Positions 57,481 to 64,000 of a DNA stretch of 64,000 nt are shown piece by piece. This DNA is from JACOND01 sp965202795. Its GTDB lineage: Bacteria; Bdellovibrionota; Bdellovibrionia; Bdellovibrionales; UBA1609. A program made the translations under genes and the position numbers. The notes beneath the pieces were generated by a model that did not search any database, had not been told where the DNA came from, and saw only the letters and a list, made by a program, of their open reading frames with translations. The stretch lies in contig OZ241848.1 in assembly GCA_965202795.1 (NCBI GenBank), forward strand, positions 682,001 through 746,000, in the 5' to 3' direction. Position 1 is the first letter of the stretch. Every line of letters starts with the position of its first letter.

Positions 57481-58492
57481 TTAGGGCGCTTTTTTGCTCT
57501 TTGAGAGCTGCTGCCGGCAGGCGGCGATGATTTTTTTTGTGAGGATTTTAAAATCTTTATAGCAGGCTTGCGCGGCCTGAAGGTGTGATCCTATGGCCCC
57601 ATGGCCCGGCCTCAATAAAAATATGGGCTTGCTGGCCGCCTGCGCCATGGGCATCAGCGAGCGGTAGTCCTTTAAATGATCCAAAAGGTGCCTGTCTTCC
57701 GCCCCGGCGGGCGGCGCGGGGCTTTCGCTGCCGCCTAAAACATGCTTTCTGTAAGCCTCCGGCATTTTGTCTATCCATTTTTGATAAGCCCGCGCGGGGC
57801 GGTCTAAGCGTATGGAATGCCTCATCACAACATAGCCGGCGGGCTGCATGCGCCCTTCCGGCAAGGGAAAGTCAAGCTCCATTTCCCGGGCTTTTTGCCT
57901 GCGCTCCGCCCATTCCCCTCTCCATTTGTTGAGAAACATGCCCGCGCTTTTCAGCCCCTGGTGGGAAAAAAGATCCGGCCCCAGGGGAAAAACCACATAA
58001 TCGCCGGCAATCAAAACCGCCCGGTTGATGGCTCCCAGATTGGGCCCCCATATCAATCACCGCCCAGTCAGCCCGCATGGCCTTCCCCGCCTTTTGAATC
58101 AGCCGGTAAAAGGCTGTGGTTACGCGAAAGGCCCGCTCATCTTTATCCAGGCACTTGGGCCAGGAATCAGAAAACTCCCCCTCCATGCTGGAAAGATTTA
58201 AGTCTCCCGGCAGCAGCTGCAGACAAAAATCAGGCTCATCATAAGGCTCTATCTCCTTAATATCCCCTGTGCCCCTAAACAAAGGCTCCAAAGCGTAAAA
58301 AAGCGTCTTTTTTTCTTTAAAAACCCTCTCAAGCTCTGAAGCCTCCATAAACATTCCTGTCAAATTGGCCTGAGGGTCCAGATCCACAGAGAGGACGCTG
58401 TATTCAAGCTCCCTGAGCATCCAGGACACATGATAGGCGAGCGAGGTTTTTCCGACCCCGCCCTTGTTGTTGAAAAAAACAATGGTTTTCAT
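57481..58492 (-). pseudogene. ParA-family ATPase gene split by a one-base frameshift
   Basis: The first frame (58492 to 57872) starts MKTIVFFNNKGGVGKTSLAY with the deviant Walker A of ParA/MinD (residues 10-17), then SVDLDPQANLTGMF and RADWAVIDMG. At GGGGG near 58047 one extra G breaks it. With G4 it would continue PNLGAINRAVLIAGDYVVFP and LGPDLFSHQGLKSAGMFLNK, the normal ParA continuation, to the stop at 57481 (about 336 residues in all). The second frame alone could start at an ATG at 58056. GAGGAGG precedes the first start. There is no parB or parS visible, and the restriction context suggests a defence or plasmid-derived gene. Sequence error at the G run is possible. Confidence 0.8.
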
Positions 58493-58573
58493 GCCCCCCT
58501 CCTCTCGCTGCCCGCCGGCAGCTCCATACAGCTTATGCCAGATCTGTTTAAACAGCCAATATTAATTATTGGC

Positions 58574-59770
58574 TTATGCCCTCCGGGGCCTTACTGTCAC
58601 CAAAACATGGGATTCCTCCACCAAAAAATCAGGCTCTGGATTGCCGTTTTTTTTAAGCGCCTCCTTTGCTTTTGGAATTCCAAAGCCAAACCGCTCTATA
58701 AAGCCTAGGGTTTTTAAGGCCTCGGCGATGACAGGATTTCTGTAGGCGGTTTGCTCTCCGCTGCCGAAGTTTTTTTTATTTACCTGCCCATAAGGCCCGC
58801 CGGGGCTTTGCACTTCTATTCTATCTGAAAACCAGCGAAAAAAAACCTGAGTCTGGCAGTCTTCATAGAGGCGGTGCATCACAGCGTTTCGGAGCAGCTG
58901 GTTTAAAGCTTCGGCGGGATAATCCGCTGACTTTGCATGGGTTAGTTTTGACAAAGCCAGAGACTCAGAAATATTAGCCTCTACAATTTCCTCAAGACGC
59001 TGAATCTGCTCCGGCAAAGTCCCGGAAATTTCTTTTTGGGACTTAACAGGATCTGTTATCGCTTTGCCCTCAAACCGTATAAACTGGACATAAGCGCAGG
59101 GGAGCCATTGCTGCGGGGCTTTTCCCATAACCAGCAGCGCGGCGGCTGTGGGAAAAGCATCTTTGTCGAGCATTTTTAATGCTCGCATTTGATGCTTTAA
59201 ATCCCTTTTATTGGCCTTTAAAGTTTTCGCAGAGACCGCCCCTGGCAAATAAGCCTCTTTAAAATATCTGAGATTTAAGTCAGATTCTGAAGCGTTGGTC
59301 ATCCCTCTCATGTCAAAAGGCAAATTCGCCTTTTTTTCCGTTAAGCGGATTTCCTCCGGCTGGGAGGCCTGCTGAACTGTGGGCCCCGAGCGAATCCAGC
59401 AGCGGCCATTATGGCGCAGAGGCGGATTTTTGGATGGCTGGACTTCAATTATAATCACTTCGCATTGATTTAAGACGGCTTTGCGGACGCTGTTTACAAC
59501 AGGCGGAAATGAAAATTTCCTGTCATTTTTGATTTGAGCAATTGGCTGCAGCATTTTGTCTGTGACACTGAGGCCGGCGCAGCTGCCGTCATCTTTAACG
59601 CCAATAAACATGACTCCCGGCTTTTTGGCGCCCGGCAGATCGTTTGCAAAAGCGCAAATGTTTTGCGCGATTTTGTCTCTGGTGTTTTCGGGAGACGCGC
59701 AAAACTCAACTGACTCGCTCTCCCCGCCCTTGAGCAGGCCCTCCAGCTCCTGATCTGTTAACTGCGGCAT
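58574..59770 (-). CDS. AlbA_2/HATPase_c_4 ATP-binding protein
   Basis: 398 residues from ATG 59770 (GGAGG ahead). The N-terminal Schlafen/AlbA_2 domain has ESESVEFCASPENTRDKIAQ, NICAFANDLPG and GVMFIGVKDDGSCAGLSV. The middle has CEVIIIEVQPSKNPPLRHNG and CWIRSGPTVQQASQPEE. The C-terminal GHKL ATPase-like part has EALNQLLRNAVMHRLYEDCQ and DRIEVQSPGGPYG, then RNPVIAEALKTLGFIERFGF and GIPKAKEAL. This family is common in defence islands and near mobile DNA, and is often annotated as a transcriptional regulator. The gene is complete, unlike the truncated relative at 3957-4670. Confidence 0.85.
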   Translation of the reverse strand: MPQLTDQELEGLLKGGESESVEFCASPENTRDKIAQNICAFANDLPGAKKPGVMFIGVKDDGSCAGLSVTDKMLQPIAQIKNDRKFSFPPVVNSVRKAVLNQCEVIIIEVQPSKNPPLRHNGRCWIRSGPTVQQASQPEEIRLTEKKANLPFDMRGMTNASESDLNLRYFKEAYLPGAVSAKTLKANKRDLKHQMRALKMLDKDAFPTAAALLVMGKAPQQWLPCAYVQFIRFEGKAITDPVKSQKEISGTLPEQIQRLEEIVEANISESLALSKLTHAKSADYPAEALNQLLRNAVMHRLYEDCQTQVFFRWFSDRIEVQSPGGPYGQVNKKNFGSGEQTAYRNPVIAEALKTLGFIERFGFGIPKAKEALKKNGNPEPDFLVEESHVLVTVRPRRA

Positions 59771-60067
59771 TGGCTTTCCCCCCTCCGCTTTGCCCCTTCC
59801 GTTTTGCCCGCGCGCCAAAAAGCTTAAAGCCAGGCGCTGCCGGGCGGCCTTTCAGCCTGGCATAATCCCCGCTTAAACCGCCTGCCTGCAAAACGCCCCT
59901 CCGCTTTCCGGCCGCCGCGGCGGGGCGGCCCGGTTTTTGCAAAAACATCCGCCGGCCCGGTTTAATTAAATCTCCCGCTCCATAAAAAACTAGGGGCCTT
60001 TTAATAAAAAGTCAACAGAAGGGGGGCGGAAAACCGCTTCGGCCCGGACACCCCCTCCCGGCGCCCC
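59771..60067. other. Intergenic region upstream of the AlbA_2 gene
   Basis: About 300 bases. A weak reverse-strand promoter is possible: TTGACT at 60015-60010, 17 bases, TAGTTT at 59992-59987. Nothing else is recognised. Confidence 0.35.
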
Positions 60068-60739
60068 TCATTTCCGCGCCTCAAGGCCGGCAGCCCCCCG
60101 CTCCCAGGCAAACTTTTTTTTATACTCTTCCAGAGACATTTGGGGGATCTCCGCAAGCAGGCTCCCGGCGGCGGGCGCAAGCTCCCGATAAACCAGCCTC
60201 TGCCAGCACCTGTAATCCTGTTTGTCCAGGCAGGTCAGGAAATAATTTTCAGCCAGATTCCAGCCCCGCTTCAGCTCCCATTTTTTGTATAGGGCCGGCA
60301 GGCTGTTTTTGCGGGAAGGCCCGGCAGCGCTCTCTCTTGTAATGGCGGCCAGAGTGATATTGTTTTCCCGGCAGCAGCTGATTTGATGATCCAAAGCCGC
60401 GGCGCAGCCCCAGTTGGCCGCCTGAAGGGGGTTTTTTCCGGCGCCGGCGCTCAGCCCCTTCAGCCTGTAATGCGGATCCGCCCAGTATCTGCTGTTAATC
60501 CTCGCGGCGCCGCGGGGCCATGGCGGCGGGCGAAAAACAGACAAAAAGCCCGCAATGCTGTTTCTGCCTTCGTCAAAAACCAGAAAAACCCCAAGGCAGT
60601 TTTCCACTTTCAGCCGCTTCGGGCTGTAGTTTTCTATGTTCCCGCGCGCTTTATAAGCTTTTAATATAAAGCTTCGGTATTCCTCAAAGCGGGGCCGCCA
60701 GGAGGGCTGCTTTTTCAAATCAATAATGCGGAAATTCAC
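60068..60739 (-). CDS. Protein of unknown function, possibly GNAT-like
   Basis: 223 residues from GTG 60739 with GGGGGAG ahead; the open frame reaches 60817, overlapping the radical SAM gene. Seen are VENCLGVFLVFDEGRNSIAG FLSV, where a strand-turn-strand could match the central sheet of acetyltransferases, and CAAALDHQISCCRENNITLA. YKKWELKRGWNLAENYFLTC resembles the late GNAT strand that follows a moderately conserved LYKKxGF. Without an alignment this is only a suggestion. It follows the radical SAM gene by about 44 bases on the same strand, so the two are probably cotranscribed. Confidence 0.5.
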   Translation of the reverse strand: MNFRIIDLKKQPSWRPRFEEYRSFILKAYKARGNIENYSPKRLKVENCLGVFLVFDEGRNSIAGFLSVFRPPPWPRGAARINSRYWADPHYRLKGLSAGAGKNPLQAANWGCAAALDHQISCCRENNITLAAITRESAAGPSRKNSLPALYKKWELKRGWNLAENYFLTCLDKQDYRCWQRLVYRELAPAAGSLLAEIPQMSLEEYKKKFAWERGAAGLEARK

Positions 60740-60782
60740 CGCTCCCCCCGCGGCCGGCGCCGCCGCCAAAGCTTTTGCGCGC

Positions 60783-61679
60783 CTAATACCCAAACTCGTT
60801 TCTTTTGATATGCTCAAAGCAGGGCGCTATTTTAAAATCCCGGGTTATCCTGCCCCTTCGCGCGCTGTCTGGATCGGGAAGCCCGGATTTCCTGCAGAAC
60901 CAGTTTGTGATTTTCATGTAAATCCGGGCCGGCCCCCCGCGCGGCGCGCCCGCGCCAAGAGGAAAAAGAACTATGTTTTTTTCTGTATGGCCGCTAACCC
61001 CGCGCTGGCTTAAAATCCAGTTTTCGTCAAGGCCAAACCGCTCCGCCATCAGCCCCACAAGCTCCCTAAAGGAGTAATTATCCACTTCGTCCGCCATGGA
61101 GCGCCCTATAGAGCCGATGTTTTTCACTCTTATCAGCGCGCGGCGCGCCCGCAGGGATTTCAGCTTCCTGTAAACCCACAGGGGGGCATCCTCATTAAGG
61201 CCCCGGACAATGATTATGTTTGCGCCAATCACAAAGCCCAGGCGGCCCATGTTTTCCAGCGCTTTAACCTTCAGCCTGGCAAAAGCGCCTCCATCTGTTT
61301 TTTTGTATATTTTGTCGCTGCCCCCGCCGTTCAGGCTGATGCCCGCAAAAAGAAGGCCCGCCTCCCGCAGACTCCGCGCGTAAGGCAGGCTCGCCAGCTT
61401 GAGGCCGTTTGTCACCAAAACGGGCCTGTGGCCGGTTTTTTTGACCTCCGCAATGATTTCAGGCAGATCCTGTCTCATGGTTGGCTCAGCCCCTATAAGC
61501 CGCACTTCGGAGCGGAAAGGCAGCCTCCGCAGCAAATCAAACAGCCTGAGCTTGTCCATGTCGGGGATGGATCTGTTGGGGATGTAGCAGTTGGCGCAAT
61601 GCATGTTGCATCTGTGGGTGATGTCAGCCAGAATTGTGCAAAAGCGGTTTTTTTCAGGCTCCAGCTCGTAATAATTCAT
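60783..61679 (-). CDS. Radical SAM enzyme
   Basis: 298 residues. The 4Fe-4S/SAM motif CNMHCANC (Cys24, 28, 31) is preceded by LADITHRC, and LIGAEPTMRQDLPEII matches the GGEPxLR SAM-binding loop with Ala in place of the second Gly. VLVTNGLKL and FAGISLNGGGSDKIYKKTDG follow as the fourth strand and substrate region (family DG-x-x-x-x-HD). NAxxC-terminal Cys (NWFCRKSG, APCFEH) could ligate a second cluster or be a partial SPASM/Twitch. Length and motif order match the MoaA/PqqE-like superfamily. The product is unknown. It lies between a putative acyltransferase-like gene and a TauD-like gene on one strand. Confidence 0.85.
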   Translation of the reverse strand: MNYYELEPEKNRFCTILADITHRCNMHCANCYIPNRSIPDMDKLRLFDLLRRLPFRSEVRLIGAEPTMRQDLPEIIAEVKKTGHRPVLVTNGLKLASLPYARSLREAGLLFAGISLNGGGSDKIYKKTDGGAFARLKVKALENMGRLGFVIGANIIIVRGLNEDAPLWVYRKLKSLRARRALIRVKNIGSIGRSMADEVDNYSFRELVGLMAERFGLDENWILSQRGVSGHTEKNIVLFPLGAGAPRGGPARIYMKITNWFCRKSGLPDPDSARRGRITRDFKIAPCFEHIKRNEFGY

Positions 61680-61942
61680 CTGCCCGCGCCTCCCTTAATT
61701 TATGTTCAGCTGAGCGTTTTTTATCTCCCCGCGCCTTTCTCCCTTTAGTCTGAGCCGGAAATTTCACAAGCAAGACAGGCATAAGCCCTGCGGCTGCCCG
61801 CGCCAGAGACAGGCTGCCGGCCGAGCGCTCCAAAATCCTAAAAAGGCCATAAACATTCCCTCATTATAACATGCTGCAAACAAACTGCCCCGCGCTCTAA
61901 AAATTTTTCCTTTGCTGTCAGTTTCTCCCGCCTCCAGACGGC

Positions 61943-62902
61943 TTAAGCCTTCAAAAGCTCCGTTTCAGGGCGGGAGCTGGGGGCTTCGGCAAACAAGCTG
62001 TTTTTTTGCCTTTCCGCAGCCGGCGCTTTCCAGCGAAAGCAGATTCTAAACAGCTTCCTCGCGCCTTTAAAGCTGTTTCTTCTGTGAAGGGCGTGAATTT
62101 GATCTATCAGCAAAAAGTCTCCCTTTTCCCATTTGATCGTCTGGCGGTATTTTTTTTGAAGGCAGCGCTCTTTCAGGCGCCTGACAAAGCGCTCCGACTC
62201 CTCAAGCGTCATGTTCTCCAAAGGCCCGGATTCATCCAGATGAATAAAGGCAAACGGAAAATACAGCCCCAGGGCCCCGTCAATGGGGTGCCGGCGGATC
62301 AGAGCTTTTTTGCGCTCCGCCGCCGCCGGGGCGGGGTTTTGATCCCCCTTTTTGGCTTTTTGGATTCCCGCCTCTTTTAAAAAAGCCTCAAAATTGTCAA
62401 ATTTATAGAAGCTTCCGTTTTTTGGCGTATAAGTTATCTGGACGCCGCGAAGCGGGCGAAGCTCCCCCTCATCCATGTCCTGATAAACTTTTCTCAGACT
62501 GCAAATTTCAGTCTCTCCGCCGGATTCTGGGGGAATCTCGCAGTAAAGCGCCACGCACTCCTCCGGCCTTTTCATAAAAACCCCGTTTGTGTGCCAGCCC
62601 AGCCAGCCATCTTTAAACCAGCCCGGCTTTCCTGTTTTGGGATTTTTTATGTTGGAAACCTCCACAGTCCCGGGGAGCCGGCTGTGCGGCGAGGCCAAGG
62701 CTTTGCCGGCAAAAGAGGCCGCGAGCCGGCTGACAAAGGCATGCGCGGCGTCTAAATCAGGGACATTTTTTATCAGCGCGCTGCCGGCCCGCGCAACCAG
62801 CAGGGGGAGGCTGGCTGAGGGGGCGGCGGCCAGGCTTTCAAAATGAAGGGCCGGCCCGGAAAAACCCTCTGCCCCGCGCCGCTGAAGTTTATGCCTCCGC
62901 AT
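61943..62902 (-). CDS. TauD/TfdA-family oxygenase-like protein with HxN in the iron site
   Basis: 319 residues. A cupin-type 2-oxoglutarate/Fe(II) fold is supported by SALIKNVPDLDAAHAFVSRL, EVSNIKNP, GWHTNGVFMKRPEECVALYC, PPESGGETEICSL and the end motif LLIDQIHALHRRNSFKGARKLFRI, with His and Arg for the third metal ligand and 2-oxoglutarate. The usual facial triad HxD is His104-Thr-Asn106 here. An Asn could still bind iron weakly; other family members with altered triads are halogenases or inactive. The substrate is not evident. It is separated by about 260 bases from the radical SAM gene on the same strand. Start at ATG 62902 with a modest GGCAGG. Confidence 0.78.
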   Translation of the reverse strand: MRRHKLQRRGAEGFSGPALHFESLAAAPSASLPLLVARAGSALIKNVPDLDAAHAFVSRLAASFAGKALASPHSRLPGTVEVSNIKNPKTGKPGWFKDGWLGWHTNGVFMKRPEECVALYCEIPPESGGETEICSLRKVYQDMDEGELRPLRGVQITYTPKNGSFYKFDNFEAFLKEAGIQKAKKGDQNPAPAAAERKKALIRRHPIDGALGLYFPFAFIHLDESGPLENMTLEESERFVRRLKERCLQKKYRQTIKWEKGDFLLIDQIHALHRRNSFKGARKLFRICFRWKAPAAERQKNSLFAEAPSSRPETELLKA

Positions 62903-63111
62903 TCTGCCTGCCGGATGTTTGAGCCGGCCCCCCGCTTTTTATTTTAGCCCGCCTTTTTTGCCAAAGCAAGGGGGCGCCCGCGGCCGCCGCAAAGCCCCCG
63001 CGCCTGGACGAAGGCCGTTTCCCCGCCTGAACTCATGCCATGCCAAACATTTCCGCATGGCCATAAATCCCGCGCGCCGGCGGAGGGACGGCTCTTATGG
63101 AGGCCGGGCGC

Positions 63112-63882
63112 TTATTGATTTGCCGGCTCAGCGGCGGGGCCGCTTCTGTTCCATAAATCAGCCCGGCTCCACCCGAACAGCAGGAGCAGCCTGAAGGCTC
63201 TGTTGATTATCCGCTTGTATGCTTTTTTGAATCTGTTTTCCCGCTGTTCGGAGATTTTCGCATGGCCGGAAACCCGCATGTTTTCAGAAATCCATGCATG
63301 GCCAAAAATCTCCGCATGGCCTAAAGCCTCCGCATTCCCGGAAACAAGGGCGCTGCCGTAAATTTTTGCCTTTTCGGAAGCCCGCGCCCGGTCAAAAACC
63401 CATGCCCTGCCAAAGACAGCCGCGCCGCCGAAAAGCCGCGCCCGGCCAAAAACAGCCGCTTTGCCATAAACCCTTGCATGGCCGGAAACCTCCGCATTGC
63501 CGAAAACCCGCGCATGGCCTGAAATCTCCGCATGGCCCAAAACCCGCGCGTTAATGGCAAGCCATGCATTGTCATAAACCCTTGCATGGCCGAAAACCCT
63601 TGAGCTTCCTGAAACCTTTGCGCAGCCGCAGACCGCCGCTTTCGGCCCCACAAAAGCGGACTTGGCCGCTTTGGCTGTGGATGACACAAAGCCCCCGCCA
63701 TTGATATGAGGCGCGCCTTTTGCTCCAGGGCCGCATGGCGCGCCCGCCGAATCATTCGATAGCTCCAAATTTAACTTAAGGGGTTCTGCAATGCCTTTTG
63801 CGGCTTTAGCCGCATGGCTGCAGGGATTAGCTGCTGCTTCAGCGGAAAGGCCAGACAGCAGCAAAACAGCAAAAGCTTTCAT
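63112..63882 (-). CDS. Secreted hexapeptide-repeat (left-handed beta-helix-like) protein
   Basis: 256 residues. A signal peptide (KAFAVLLLSGLSAEAAANPC, cleavage about residue 18) is followed by a 60-residue linker. Then about 22 consecutive six-residue units of the form A-x-V-x-G-x appear: ARVYDN, ARVLGH, AEISGH, ARVFGN, AEVSGH, ARVYGK, AAVFGR and so on (about residues 80-215). Such hexads form a left-handed beta helix. After that comes a basic helix (ENRFKKAYKRIINRAFRLLL) that may anchor it. It is probably structural or adhesive. The coding DNA shows the same repeat as about 18-base periods (GGCCATGCGGAG-like). No enzymatic motif is seen. Confidence 0.72.
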   Translation of the reverse strand: MKAFAVLLLSGLSAEAAANPCSHAAKAAKGIAEPLKLNLELSNDSAGAPCGPGAKGAPHINGGGFVSSTAKAAKSAFVGPKAAVCGCAKVSGSSRVFGHARVYDNAWLAINARVLGHAEISGHARVFGNAEVSGHARVYGKAAVFGRARLFGGAAVFGRAWVFDRARASEKAKIYGSALVSGNAEALGHAEIFGHAWISENMRVSGHAKISEQRENRFKKAYKRIINRAFRLLLLFGWSRADLWNRSGPAAEPANQ

Positions 63883-64000
63883 GCTTTAAGCCCTGCCCCG
63901 CGGGGCTGGCCAGGATTCCGGCGGAGAGCCAGGCCGCAAAGCGCGCGCTCAACCCTCTCTCTTTTTCAGAGCCTGGTCTGAGTAAAGCGCGCTTAATTCC

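Noticed and set aside
1..64000. tRNA, rRNA or transposase genes
   Set aside because: No cloverleaf-like CCA-flanked sequence, rRNA segment or transposase motif was recognised by eye; a covariance-model scan would be decisive.

Overview
The window is chromosomal DNA of a Gram-negative (diderm) bacterium. Many products carry lipoprotein or Sec signal peptides, there are two predicted outer-membrane proteins, and lgt and an LpoA-like lipoprotein are present. The gene set (bacterial histone-fold protein, VWA lipoprotein, bactofilin, Sel1 and LysM envelope proteins, recF-gyrB-gyrA, rho followed by prfA-prmC) best fits the Bdellovibrionota or a neighbouring former-deltaproteobacterial lineage. That placement is inference from gene content and is not proven. 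No rRNA, tRNA, insertion sequence or CRISPR array was recognised.

Region by region. 1-4940 is a small defence island: the N-terminal part of a ZorA-like Zorya motor protein running off the left edge, an HNH endonuclease with its DNA methyltransferase, and a 5'-truncated AlbA-type ATP-binding gene, with three copies of an intergenic repeat around the restriction-modification pair. 5123-6765 is tmk-holB. 6864-11934 holds envelope genes (Sel1, lipoproteins, a frameshifted barrel gene, a VWA lipoprotein) and a CheY-like regulator. 11949-12176 is a histone-fold protein, followed by ligA, a Ppx/GppA phosphatase, an extremely acidic LysM lipoprotein, rho, a tandemly duplicated small gene, and prfA-prmC. 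22959-32140 carries maf, lgt, nrdB, a glycosyltransferase, an ankyrin protein, a ferredoxin gene broken at a G16 tract, and a GT-C-like membrane protein. 32203-38742 is grpE, a dnaJ-like gene, an LpoA-like lipoprotein and lon, a protein-quality-control block with a good promoter. gltA and two membrane proteins sharing a duplicated N-terminus follow, then an outer-membrane protein, a bactofilin, a K+ channel and the gyrA-gyrB-recF group (all reverse strand).

50810-59770 is a second, decaying defence island. It contains a type III mod/res pair whose Res has lost its second helicase domain. A type II methyltransferase/endonuclease pair sits between about 340-bp direct repeats. There is also a fragment of a second res gene, a deleted and frameshifted DUF4143 ATPase gene beside a perfect 18-bp palindrome, a frameshifted parA-like gene and an intact AlbA_2 ATPase. 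60068-62902 is a possible tailoring cluster: an unplaced protein, a radical SAM enzyme, and a TauD/TfdA-like protein with HxN instead of HxD. The window ends with a secreted protein of about 22 hexapeptide repeats.

Several genes are broken by single-base shifts (A8, G16 and G5 runs among them). This may reflect real decay or phase variation, or uncorrected homopolymer errors in the assembly; the internal deletions and truncations cannot be explained by such errors. The most notable items are the histone-fold protein, the ZorA fragment, the repeat-flanked restriction-modification insertion with a captured res tail, the G16 ferredoxin, and the radical SAM plus HxN oxygenase group.
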